This document shows positions 6,856 to 13,714 of a DNA stretch of 64,000 nt, one piece after another; position 1 is the first letter of the stretch; the number at the start of each line of letters is the position of its first letter. The notes beneath the pieces are model-generated. The model saw nothing but the letters and a program-made list of their open reading frames with translations. It was not told the origin of the DNA and did not search any database. Source of the stretch: Bacillota bacterium (GTDB taxonomy: Bacteria > Bacillota > UBA4882 > UBA8346); assembly GCA_023429995.1 (NCBI GenBank), contig JAEZCE010000019.1:17935-81934 (forward strand). The letters run 5' to 3'. The position numbers were made by a program, and so were the translations under genes.

Positions 6856-8151
6856 TTAAACTTTCACTCTTGGATAAGAATCCGTAACAAATTGTGATGT
6901 CTTCTTATCGAATTTAAACTTCAAATCAAAATCCGATGGCCCATATCGATTCTTTGCAATTGTTCCAGTAATTAATTCTGGCGGATTCTTCGGATCCTGC
7001 CAAAGAAATAGAATCGCGCTCGCGACTTGCTCAATATTCCCCGATTCATTCAAATCTGACATAATCGGCTTTGGATTCTTTCTCTTTTCAACTTCGCGGT
7101 TTAATTGGCAAATAAGAATAAGTGGAATATTTACCGCCCGGGTAATTTTTTTAATCACCCGCAAGGTCCGGTTAATATCTTGCCGGGTGTTGCCGGATTC
7201 CTTTTCCGGCTCAATCAACTGCAAATAATCGATAACTGCGGCTTTGATTCCAAGTTTCTTTTTTAACTTCCTGAGCCTTACCAATATTTGAGAGGCTTTC
7301 ATTTCTGTGGAATCATCAACGATTATTTTCAATTCGTTGATATCTGCTGCCGCCCGGGTCAATTTATCGATATCGGTCATCTTTAAAAGCCGAACGTTTC
7401 TAAATGCCATTGAATCAACTTGGCTTTCCTGTGCTAACATTTTACCTTTAAGTTGATCCCGGGACATCTCCAAGGATCCGAAATAGACTGGACCATAATT
7501 TTCTGCAATATGTTTTGCCACATTTAAAGAAAAGGTTGTTTTCCCGGTCCCGGGCCTTGCCGCCAAAATTGTAATGGTGTCAGGATCCAATCCTCCAAGA
7601 ACATAATCAAGGTCATCGTAGCCGGTTTTTAATCCGATAATTGATTTACCACTCTTCATCTTTTCTTCCAAGTTCTCAACGAATTCTAAGCAGTTATCGC
7701 CAATATAATTGATTTTGTCTTGGGTTGAATGTTTATCCAGCATCTCGGAAAGTTCCAGGGATCCTTTTGACATTACCTCGTCGGGTTCTTCACCGTTCGT
7801 AAGTTGCTGAATCTGGTCCCGGAAAATATTAATTCCTTGCCTCGCCAAACTTTGCTTTTTTACCATCGTTGCATGTTCAAAAATCTTCCCGGGATCCGGA
7901 TATGAATTCATTAATTCAACCAAATAAGCCATATTGATCAGCTTACTTTTTGCCCGTTCAATCACTGCAACCGGTGATATTTCCGTGTTTTCAATGACAC
8001 ACTCTTTAAAAACAGTCCATAGCTCCCGGTCGCGTTCGGAGTAAAAATCTTTCGCGATTAAATAATCTTGGACCTCATCAAAGGATCCGTTCCAGGTTAA
8101 GACAGTTCCCAATACTACCCGAGAAGGTTCGGGGTCGTTTATATTAATCAT
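6856..8151 (-). CDS. dnaB: replicative DNA helicase, DnaB type
   Basis: 431 residues. The N-terminal helical domain (1-110, starting near EPSRVVLGTVL) is followed by a RecA-like core with Walker A ARPGTGKTT (about 198-206), Walker B AVIDYLQLI (about 305-313) and SDLNESGNIEQ near the end, the typical DnaB lay-out. It unwinds DNA at the phage replication fork. It directly follows the DnaD-like initiator (ATGA overlap), the loader/initiator-helicase pairing common in Firmicutes phages. The length is close to the bacterial DnaB norm. Confidence 0.95.
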   Translation of the reverse strand: MININDPEPSRVVLGTVLTWNGSFDEVQDYLIAKDFYSERDRELWTVFKECVIENTEISPVAVIERAKSKLINMAYLVELMNSYPDPGKIFEHATMVKKQSLARQGINIFRDQIQQLTNGEEPDEVMSKGSLELSEMLDKHSTQDKINYIGDNCLEFVENLEEKMKSGKSIIGLKTGYDDLDYVLGGLDPDTITILAARPGTGKTTFSLNVAKHIAENYGPVYFGSLEMSRDQLKGKMLAQESQVDSMAFRNVRLLKMTDIDKLTRAAADINELKIIVDDSTEMKASQILVRLRKLKKKLGIKAAVIDYLQLIEPEKESGNTRQDINRTLRVIKKITRAVNIPLILICQLNREVEKRKNPKPIMSDLNESGNIEQVASAILFLWQDPKNPPELITGTIAKNRYGPSDFDLKFKFDKKTSQFVTDSYPRVKV

Positions 8152-8927
8152 GTTTCACCTCTGGCCGCCTTGAGATATTCTTGTAATTCGTTATCCCGGG
8201 AATCATCCGACACCGGTTGCGGATCCTTTTTAAGCGATTCCAAATCAATTATGGTCTTAATTCCTTTGCTAAACCAATCACGAAGAATAGTCTCGATGTA
8301 TTTCATACTCCTAGCGTTATGAGTCACCGCTTCGGTTATGGCTGACACTATAACATCTGCTGACATGTCATTTAACCAATCTCCTAATTTCTCCGCTTCA
8401 ATTTGAGTAATCGAATGAATATTTTGGTTGAATATTCCAACCACTTTTTTAAAATCGTCATCGTCGGAAGAAGATCTACTTTCTTTTACTTTACTTTCTT
8501 TTACTTTACTTGGATTCTTACATGGATTCTGTGTGGAATCCATTTGGATTCCATTTGGATCGTTGGTTAATAATTTTTGCTTACTCCATCTTACTTTGTT
8601 GGCATTTCTGGCCCTCTCTGATCTTTCAAAATACGGTTGCAGGTATAAAATCAATTTAGGGCTAAAAAAATTGTGTTCCTCGTCAACGTCAAACAATTGG
8701 TAATTACAAACTACAGTTCTAACTTTGGCCTCACTTGTTCCGAATTCGTCGGCCAATAAATCAATTTCATCAAGAGGATATCTCATGTCGGTTTGTTCCC
8801 TGAGAGTTTCAAGAAGCATGAAGTATATTCCGTATCCTTCAATTCCTAATTCCTTGATTACTCGCTTGATTTTCCGATCATGCCTCGCGTTACAAAAGTG
8901 AGGGAAATAATAAGCGTCCTTGTCCAT
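8148..8927 (-). CDS. phage replication initiator, DUF4373 + DnaD-like
   Basis: 259 residues. The first 110 (DAYYFPHFCNARHDRKIKRVIKELGIEGYGIYFMLLETLREQ) are the winged-helix DUF4373 domain (Lin1244/Lin1753 type). A low-complexity linker follows (KVKESKVKESRSSSDDDD, encoded by a 15-base repeat), then a C-terminal DnaD-like helical domain (about 160-240). Proteins of this build open the phage origin and load DnaB, encoded next. The linker DNA between 8470 and 8560 is repetitive and may be length-variable. Confidence 0.82.
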   Translation of the reverse strand: MDKDAYYFPHFCNARHDRKIKRVIKELGIEGYGIYFMLLETLREQTDMRYPLDEIDLLADEFGTSEAKVRTVVCNYQLFDVDEEHNFFSPKLILYLQPYFERSERARNANKVRWSKQKLLTNDPNGIQMDSTQNPCKNPSKVKESKVKESRSSSDDDDFKKVVGIFNQNIHSITQIEAEKLGDWLNDMSADVIVSAITEAVTHNARSMKYIETILRDWFSKGIKTIIDLESLKKDPQPVSDDSRDNELQEYLKAARGET

Positions 8928-8931
8928 TCAT

Positions 8932-9081
8932 TCACCCCTTGTTCAGCTCCGAAGTTGCCTTTTTAACAAAGCTTTCCATTACCTCATCCCTGATCCGGGC
9001 TACTTCCTTGGGATTATGAATCATTGATGTTAACCAAGATTCAATCACCATTTCCGCCACTCGTTTATAAATTGATTCCAT
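8932..9081 (-). CDS. 49-residue helical phage peptide
   Basis: ATG at 9081, whose A and T overlap the TAA of the MW-A-R-D gene (TAATG), and TGA at 8932 just before the initiator start. The product MESIYKRVAEMVIESWLTSM... is one amphipathic helix with a basic tail. Coupling on both sides makes it a likely cistron. Unknown role, possibly a partner of the replication initiator encoded next. Confidence 0.5.
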   Translation of the reverse strand: MESIYKRVAEMVIESWLTSMIHNPKEVARIRDEVMESFVKKATSELNKG

Positions 9082-9266
9082 TATCTTTTTACCTCCACCA
9101 GTTCAACTTCTATAGGTTCATCTTCCCATTTGAGATTTGACAATAATCCGTCTTGCATTTTTCGCGCACAATCAGAACCAAGGCTAACTCCCCAACAAAA
9201 TTCAATTCTCTCTGGTTTATTTTGATATGACCATAATGAACCGTCCATATCTCTCGCTACCCACAT
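9081..9266 (-). CDS. small conserved phage protein, MW(I/V)ARD paralogue 2
   Basis: 61 residues starting MWVARDMDGSLWSYQNKPERIEFCWG and ending WEDEPIEVELVEVKR. It aligns throughout with the 71-residue protein at 4681-4896, so the operon carries two copies. The highly conserved start and the C-terminal EVEL strand suggest a small beta-rich fold. Function unknown. Confidence 0.65.
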   Translation of the reverse strand: MWVARDMDGSLWSYQNKPERIEFCWGVSLGSDCARKMQDGLLSNLKWEDEPIEVELVEVKR

Positions 9267-9475
9267 TATCTTTTTACCTCCAATTTATCCATCTTGCAAC
9301 ACTCTGGGCTGCAATAACCGCCATTGTGATTAGTCATATTGTTGCAAGATTTTCTCAAACATTTTTTCAAGGGCTTTTTGTATTTTGGTTTATAAAACAT
9401 ATCGTAGGAGTAACCGTAAGATTGCAATGCAGCGCCTAAACTCAGAAGCCCTCCAAAGTTGTGTAAATCACTCAT
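9266..9475 (-). CDS. small phage protein with a zinc-ribbon-like tail
   Basis: 69 residues. The N-terminus is hydrophobic and glycine-rich (NFGGLLSLGAALQSYGYSYD). The C-terminal half is basic with cysteines spaced C(5)...C and YCSPECC, suggesting a zinc knuckle. Start and stop overlap the neighbours by a few bases. No family recognised. Confidence 0.55.
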   Translation of the reverse strand: MSDLHNFGGLLSLGAALQSYGYSYDMFYKPKYKKPLKKCLRKSCNNMTNHNGGYCSPECCKMDKLEVKR

Positions 9476-9915
9476 TTCTTCTCCCCCTCCTCGATTCGGA
9501 AACGGGCTTTTGTATCACATAAATTACAGTTACCGCAATCTATAACTCTTCCATATATTGGACAAATTTTAATTTCCTTTTCCTCATCAACAGGGGCAGA
9601 ATATGTGAGCAATCTTTTGAATTCAGCATCAAAATAATCCCGATCTGATTTGGTCATAGGACCCCACAACACAAATTCTTGGATTATTTTCCTAAACTCC
9701 CCGATTTCCGTTAAAATTTCTGCTATTTCCGCGGTGTCTTGTTTTATGATCTTGTGAGCCTTATCAAGTTGGGATTGCGAATCTTCAATAATTGTTAGTT
9801 TGCTTATTCTCTCATTGGGCTCCCATTGATCGTAATCAATACACGCTGCCAAAGATGGCATCTGGCAATAACCATCAAAATAGTTATAACAATTCTCACA
9901 CCTTTTATCTTCCAT
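9472..9915 (-). CDS. hypothetical phage protein with two cysteine clusters
   Basis: 147 residues from the ATG at 9915, chosen because GGAGGAAGT directly precedes it; the frame opens five codons earlier. An N-terminal CENCYNYFDGYC cluster and a C-terminal CPIYGRVIDCGNCNLC cluster flank a helical, coiled-coil-like centre (about 45-75). This dumbbell build suggests two zinc sites on a helical stalk. Function unknown. Confidence 0.6.
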   Translation of the reverse strand: MEDKRCENCYNYFDGYCQMPSLAACIDYDQWEPNERISKLTIIEDSQSQLDKAHKIIKQDTAEIAEILTEIGEFRKIIQEFVLWGPMTKSDRDYFDAEFKRLLTYSAPVDEEKEIKICPIYGRVIDCGNCNLCDTKARFRIEEGEKK

Positions 9916-9930
9916 ACTTCCTCCTTCCAT

Positions 9931-9956
9931 CCAGAGTCAGCCGGGGCTGGCCCTGG
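9931..9956 (-). other. strong intercistronic hairpin downstream of ssb
   Basis: A 12-position stem with a two-base loop, CCAGAGTCAGCC (9931-9942) against GGCTGGCCCTGG (9945-9956). Ten pairs are Watson-Crick, one is G-U and one is mismatched. It fills almost the whole gap between ssb and the next gene. No T-run follows, so it may protect the ssb mRNA end or tune translation of the next cistron. Confidence 0.5.
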
Positions 9957-9966
9957 AAGTGGTTAT

Positions 9967-10290
9967 TTAAGATTCCTTTGCCTTGTCCAAAAATTGAACA
10001 TAGTTCGCAACAACTTCAGGGCTCTTGTGTTTTTGACCGTCCTTTTCATAGTTGTTTATCTGTAATCTGCCTTCAACACCAACCAACCGGCCTTTTTTAA
10101 GATGCTCGGAAACCAATTCGGCCTGTTTTTGCCAACAAATTATTTTGATAAAATCAGTCTCGCGTTCTCCATTTGCATCCTTTGTCGGTCTGTCAACGGC
10201 CAAATCAAAATTCGCAACCGCAACGCCGTTTGGAGTATAGCGAAGTTCAGGGTCGCGGGTTAATCTTCCGATAAGTGCGATGTGATTCAT
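9967..10290 (-). CDS. ssb: phage single-stranded DNA-binding protein
   Basis: 107 residues, an almost bare OB-fold: MNHIALIGRLTRDPELRYTPNGVAVANFDLAV, then FIKIICWQKQAE and GRLVGVEGRLQ. It lacks the long glycine/glutamine linker and the acidic DDIPF-like tip of bacterial SSB, so it probably does not recruit host partners through the tail. GGAGGAAAG precedes the ATG. It sits after the nuclease gene (ATGA overlap), consistent with phage replication and recombination. Confidence 0.93.
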   Translation of the reverse strand: MNHIALIGRLTRDPELRYTPNGVAVANFDLAVDRPTKDANGERETDFIKIICWQKQAELVSEHLKKGRLVGVEGRLQINNYEKDGQKHKSPEVVANYVQFLDKAKES

Positions 10291-11222
10291 TGCTTTCCTC
10301 CGGTTAATTTAGTAATTTTGTATTTCATATAAGTTTTTTCTGGAACCGTGTAACCTTTCGAGGTTATTTCTTTACCAAGTATCAAATAGTCTCCAATGGT
10401 TAATTTGTAACGTCCGCCTAACTTTTCTTTAATAGCCTTATCAAGTTCAACATATTCTTTACGTGCTTCATTTAAAGATCCAGCTCGTTCCAACATTTCC
10501 AAAAGTTCATCATCGTTTACAAATTCAAGTTCTGCCCGGTTTGCCGGAGGCAAACAAATATGATCGAATGGGCAATGTTCACAAGTTGAAAGATCATCGA
10601 TACATTCCGGCAAAGTTCCGGATTTTATATGTTCCTCAACCCGTTCGGTTTTTCGAAGAATGGATTCCATATACTCTAAATCTAGCTTTACCGGAATAAT
10701 CTTCGGTTGGAATCTCGGGATTGACTTTAAATAAAAGAACCCTTCTTCTTCACCTTTTCCATATAGATAAGTCATTAATTGCGCAGGATACTTTTTGATC
10801 CATGGTTTCTTGGAGTTAAAGAAATCTTCAATGGTGTTTAACCGTTCCCAATCTAAAATATTAAGCCCCTTAATTTCCCCGGTTCTGACAATTCCGTCTC
10901 CAAAGTCAACCCTGACATCCAAGTGCATTGATATTTTAGGCTTTAACTCCATCAATGCCTTATCTGGTTCTGGGCGGTAAACCCGGAATCCGGCATCTTC
11001 TAAATCTTTAATAGCTAAATCCTCAACAGCTCGTCCACCTTCAAAAACGAATTCCAATTCTGGGCCGTGAGGCTTTTTATCCATCCAATTTGTGACGGAA
11101 TAAACCAGATATCTTTCGCATGGATGGCCGATTTCTGAAGCCCTAACACAATATTGAGGCATTATTTTAATGTTTTTGCGCTTGCCTTCGATGATTTTAT
11201 TTTTGATTGTTTGACTGTCCAT
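10287..11222 (-). CDS. PD-(D/E)XK nuclease with Cas4-like cysteine cluster
   Basis: About 311 residues from ATG 11222, preferred over 11267 because GAAGAAGG precedes it and the longer start overlaps its neighbour more deeply. Visible elements: an N-terminal Cys in EIGHPCERYL, FEGGRAVEDLAIKDLEDAG, the acidic core HLDVRVDFG...TGEIKG (D then E-x-K) and the C-terminal CIDDLSTCEHCPFDHIC cluster. One Cys near the start plus three near the end is the Fe-S arrangement of Cas4/AddB-like exonucleases. It lies between a candidate annealing protein and ssb, so it probably supplies the 5'-3' exonuclease of phage recombination. Confidence 0.78.
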   Translation of the reverse strand: MDSQTIKNKIIEGKRKNIKIMPQYCVRASEIGHPCERYLVYSVTNWMDKKPHGPELEFVFEGGRAVEDLAIKDLEDAGFRVYRPEPDKALMELKPKISMHLDVRVDFGDGIVRTGEIKGLNILDWERLNTIEDFFNSKKPWIKKYPAQLMTYLYGKGEEEGFFYLKSIPRFQPKIIPVKLDLEYMESILRKTERVEEHIKSGTLPECIDDLSTCEHCPFDHICLPPANRAELEFVNDDELLEMLERAGSLNEARKEYVELDKAIKEKLGGRYKLTIGDYLILGKEITSKGYTVPEKTYMKYKITKLTGGKQ

Positions 11223-11991
11223 CGTGGCCCTTCTTCCATTCTTCATAGGCTTTCTTAACCTTTTCATGGTTTACCGGGATGGCCTTTTCCGAGATATCCT
11301 CAAGTTTGGATTTACCCCGTATTTCTTTACCGTCTTGTCCGGTAAAAGAAGTTACTTTTTGTAACGCTGCGGCAAACTTGGCTTTATCGTCACCACACAT
11401 TTCCATCAGCATGGATTCGATTTCATCCCGAAGCTTTTTACCGTCAGAAGACATTTCCTTTTTCTTAAAGTCAACCCTATTAACAGAATCCTTGTTAATT
11501 CCGGCTTCTTCTAAGTCTTCCCACGTCAAGTTCCTCAAGCCAAGTAACCTAGTAACCCCATTAGCAATACAATTGGTAAGTGCCGACTTTTGAACATTAC
11601 CCTTATTGATTTCTGAAATTGGTTTAGGATAATCTTTACTCCCGGCAAAGAACGGATCGCGGCTGGAACGCACTCCGATAACTTCAATTTCAACATTGCC
11701 AAGACTAAAATATCCTTTGTATTCATAGCGGTAATGGCCGTCTTCTTCAACTACATAAAGCGGTTGATCGATGCGCCACGAAATACCAAATAATCTGGCA
11801 ATTTTCTCGCTTCCCGACGCTTGCGGATATGGTTTCCCACCTTCATCGACCCAATCTTGAGGATTTGTAACCCTTAGCGACATAACCTTAATTTTTTTTA
11901 CTGCTTCAATCCGCTTCTCTGCGTTTTGTGACGCTTCAATTAAGGCATCATCATAAATTGCTGGTAACTGTTGGTTCACATTTTCGTCCAT
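11197..11991 (-). CDS. phage DNA metabolism protein, candidate ssDNA-annealing protein
   Basis: 264 residues from ATG 11991, which follows AGGAGG by six bases; the open frame extends 20 codons further without support. The region VMSLRVTNPQDWVDEGG...ASGSEKIARLFGISW is followed by a beta-rich centre and NKGNVQKSALTNCIANGVTRLLGLRNLTWEDLE, then a charged helical tail. I recognise it as a recurring phage protein next to exonuclease genes, but not its exact family. Position upstream of the nuclease and ssb suggests a RecT/Erf/Rad52-like role; that is inference from context. Confidence 0.55.
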   Translation of the reverse strand: MDENVNQQLPAIYDDALIEASQNAEKRIEAVKKIKVMSLRVTNPQDWVDEGGKPYPQASGSEKIARLFGISWRIDQPLYVVEEDGHYRYEYKGYFSLGNVEIEVIGVRSSRDPFFAGSKDYPKPISEINKGNVQKSALTNCIANGVTRLLGLRNLTWEDLEEAGINKDSVNRVDFKKKEMSSDGKKLRDEIESMLMEMCGDDKAKFAAALQKVTSFTGQDGKEIRGKSKLEDISEKAIPVNHEKVKKAYEEWKKGHDGQSNNQK

Positions 11992-12103
11992 CTTCATCCT
12001 CCTGGTTTTTATCTCCAAACAATATTTTCTCCGTCGGCTCGTCAAACTCATTAAGGTGAGCGGCTAAAATGCTTTGAAATAATGGATTTAGTTTGGGTTT
12101 CAT
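11951..12103 (-). CDS. 50-residue phage peptide
   Basis: ATG 12103 overlaps the TGA of the preceding cistron (ATGA). The frame runs 41 bases into the start of the candidate annealing gene, whose ribosome binding site AGGAGG is inside it, so translation through it could feed the downstream start. Product MKPKLNPLFQSILAAHLNEFDEPTEK..., acidic, helical. No family recognised. Confidence 0.45.
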   Translation of the reverse strand: MKPKLNPLFQSILAAHLNEFDEPTEKILFGDKNQEDEDGRKCEPTVTSNL

Positions 12104-12318
12104 GATTCTCTATCCCTCACATATTGCTTAATAAATTTCAGGTCCATTACATCCAGGAATTGAACTTGGTTGCTCTCGGTTACAAGAGAACCGGGATCCA
12201 CTTGATCAGATATCTCTTTGGCGATTGCATCCCAATTAGCGACGCAAAAAGCTTTGATGGTTAAAAATACTCCTTTGGGATCTATTTCCGACGATGCGCA
12301 TTTGATGGTTAAATTCAT
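12100..12318 (-). CDS. small phage protein
   Basis: 72 residues from ATG 12318, supported by GGGGGAGA upstream and by ATGA overlap with the previous stop; the frame opens 11 codons earlier. The sequence MNLTIKCASSEIDPKGVFLTIKAFC looks like an alpha/beta fold with a helical middle. Function unknown. Confidence 0.55.
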   Translation of the reverse strand: MNLTIKCASSEIDPKGVFLTIKAFCVANWDAIAKEISDQVDPGSLVTESNQVQFLDVMDLKFIKQYVRDRES

Positions 12319-12632
12319 AAGTATCTCCCCCTTGTCCAAGAAACAAACCATCGAATTATACTTGGAGCGTAATTTCTAACTCCACTGCATCCATTACATA
12401 TTCCCAAATATGGGCTTTCATGCTTGTGTTTACATGAGTAACAATTGATATGCATGTACCTCCCGATCAGCGATTTAAGCCAAACTTTAACTTTTAGGGC
12501 TGAAATGTTTATCTTATTAAATAACCAATAAAGAAAACAAAATCGAAATTTGTTATATCCAGAACAGTTTTTACATGGTTCCTCGATAATGTCTTTGCAG
12601 TAATCTTTGCAAAGATAACAAACTTGGTTCAT
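12315..12632 (-). CDS. cysteine-rich phage protein
   Basis: 105 residues with two cysteine modules: CYLCKDYCKDIIEEPCKNCSG at the start and CYSCKHKHESPYLGICNGCSG in the second half. The repeat of C-x2-C ... C-x2-CSG suggests an internal duplication of a zinc site around a hydrophobic, aromatic linker (FRFCFLYWLF). Unknown function. Confidence 0.6.
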   Translation of the reverse strand: MNQVCYLCKDYCKDIIEEPCKNCSGYNKFRFCFLYWLFNKINISALKVKVWLKSLIGRYMHINCYSCKHKHESPYLGICNGCSGVRNYAPSIIRWFVSWTRGRYL

Positions 12633-12769
12633 TTATTTTCCTCCTCCTTCTTTTTCTTCACAAACATCCCGCATAACACGTCATTCATCAATTCTTGTTC
12701 CAGGTCGCTCGGTTCAATCGGATCGTAATCGTCGGTAATATCATTTAAGTGGCGGATGAAGTTAATCAT
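12629..12769 (-). CDS. 46-residue acidic phage peptide
   Basis: ATG 12769 to TGA 12629, the stop overlapping the next ATG (ATGA). Product MINFIRHLNDITDDYDPIEPSDLEQELMND..., acidic with a lysine/glutamate tail. An in-frame ATG three codons earlier (12778) is possible. Its start overlaps the end of the 51-residue gene. Unknown role. Confidence 0.5.
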   Translation of the reverse strand: MINFIRHLNDITDDYDPIEPSDLEQELMNDVLCGMFVKKKKEEENK

Positions 12770-12917
12770 CGAAATCATCTTCTTTTAACCATTCCATTGC
12801 ATCGCTGTATCCGCCCCAATTATCAACCCCAGCACATTCAAGGGCATTTAATTTCCTTTCGGATTTCAAAAGATCCTCGTATCTCGTTTTATCAATCATT
12901 ACCTGGCTGTTTTCCAT
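12762..12917 (-). CDS. 51-residue phage peptide
   Basis: ATG 12917 is preceded by AAGGAGG at good spacing. The product contains YEDLLKSERKLNALECAGVDNWGGYSDAME. The A-L-E-x-A-G-V-D-N-W-x-G-Y motif recurs in many small phage proteins, which supports it as a real gene although its role is unknown. It is the first cistron after a 430-base non-coding stretch, so the structured leader to its right may regulate it. Confidence 0.62.
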   Translation of the reverse strand: MENSQVMIDKTRYEDLLKSERKLNALECAGVDNWGGYSDAMEWLKEDDFDD

Positions 12918-13347
12918 TTCCGCGCCTCCTTCAAATTAATCATCTATGTAATCAGCCTTTCGACTGTTGTTTTCGAATCAGGGCCGGGGCCTTCAGCAGT
13001 CGGCGCAGCCCCTCCACTAATCACCTTAACTCTCCGACTTTGTGCGTGGTGTTTCGGATTAAGTTTCCAAAGGCTCACGTATCACTTTGGGACCGCTTCC
13101 TAACATTCACCCCTGATTCTAATTGGTTTCCAATCACCAAATTTCTAAGTTAAGACCCTTGAATGAAGGTTTATGTAGGTTGGATTCGAACCAACATGGT
13201 CCAGCGACCTCACCAATATTTAAGTATTTATTAAAGCCGATTCGAACGGCCACCGCCAGAACAACTTAACACTTGCCACAATTTACCTTGATTGTGCCAC
13301 TATATAAACCCTCATTTAAAGGTGCCGGCTTAATCACCGGCTAACCA
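12918..13347 (-). ncRNA. 430-base non-coding, hairpin-rich stretch in the phage operon
   Basis: No open frame with a ribosome site lies here on the transcribed strand. Several hairpins are visible: CGACTGTTG/CAGCAGTCG (12961-12969 with 12994-13002), CCAAAG/CTTTGG (13067-13072 with 13085-13090), ATTGG/CCAAT (13121-13133), and the 17-bp-closed element at 13162-13316 listed separately. A GCCGG/CCGGC hairpin lies at about 13324-13341. This density suggests one structured RNA or long leader. No known class was recognised. Large phage RNAs such as GOLLD and ROOL are the nearest concept, but no homology can be claimed. Confidence 0.5.
13162..13316 (-). ncRNA. tRNA-like structured RNA candidate
   Basis: The outer strands 13300-13316 and 13162-13178 pair over 17 positions on the minus-strand transcript (15 Watson-Crick, one G-U, one mismatch). 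Inside are CACAAT/ATTGTG with a GG-containing loop right after the 5' strand (13277-13296, D-arm-like), a hairpin with loop TTCGAAT (13235-13251), a small GGTC/GACC hairpin (13198-13209), and a second 5-bp hairpin with loop TTCGAAT directly abutting the 3' outer strand (13179-13195), exactly where a tRNA T-arm sits. At 155 nt it is twice tRNA length and no anticodon arm is evident, so it is not an ordinary tRNA. Confidence 0.5.
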
Positions 13348-13521
13348 TCAATGATTTAATAACGTCGGCACTTCCCACCTCGAAAACCACACAGCCGAAT
13401 AATTTTTATGTATAACTCCCGTTGCTCCACATCTGCAATGTTTAAGATACTTGTCCACTTTGTAACGTGTTTTGATGATGCTGTGACAAAATCCACATTC
13501 GACCGAGTTACCGGGGATCAT
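13348..13521 (-). CDS. 57-residue zinc-ribbon phage peptide
   Basis: ATG 13521 is preceded by AAAGGAGG at suitable spacing. The product has CGFC at about 9-12 and HCRCG at about 33-37, followed by WFSRWEVP. It breaks the otherwise non-coding stretch 12918-13714. If it is not real, the structured RNA region would be about 800 bases long. Confidence 0.55.
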   Translation of the reverse strand: MIPGNSVECGFCHSIIKTRYKVDKYLKHCRCGATGVIHKNYSAVWFSRWEVPTLLNH

Positions 13522-13549
13522 GATGGATCCTCCTTTGTTTTATTTATTT

Positions 13550-13642
13550 AAATTGGCGGTCCCGACTCAAACGGTCATGTTATTAATCGCTTTCGCAGCC
13601 GCCACCTTTTAAAGGCAACATGGTAAACCTTCCGCCTAATTT
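13550..13642 (-). ncRNA. second T-loop-like leader element
   Basis: Strand 13550-13559 pairs with 13632-13642 (GGCGG/CCGCC then AAATT/AATTT with one bulged A). Inside, CATGTT (13576-13581) pairs with AACATG (13617-13622), and a CCG/CGG hairpin with the seven-base loop TTTGAGT (13562-13574) abuts the closing stem. That lay-out (closing stem, T-loop-like hairpin beside it) repeats the element at 13162-13316. It ends 29 bases before the start of the 57-residue gene. A weak GTG-started open frame (about 13690-13587) runs over it. Confidence 0.4.
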
Positions 13643-13714
13643 ATGCCGGTTTGAATCAACTCCGGAAAACTCTTCGGCTACTTTCGCCACTAGATTGTTT
13701 CGGGAAATTATCTC

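Noticed and set aside
6856..8230. Cluster of seven GGATCC sites in the DnaB and initiator genes
   Set aside because: They fall in Gly-Ser, Asp-Pro and similar codon pairs and can be explained by codon choice. No link to the phage methylases can be shown.
12749..13153. 134-codon rightward open frame over the non-coding stretch
   Set aside because: It lies antisense to small genes and to the hairpin region, has no ribosome site and low-complexity composition. It is a shadow frame.
13162..13316. Ordinary tRNA gene(s) in the phage, suggested by two TTCGAAT loops
   Set aside because: No 7-bp acceptor plus anticodon arm at tRNA spacing could be built around either loop. The enclosed length is about 155 bases, so it was kept only as a tRNA-like candidate.
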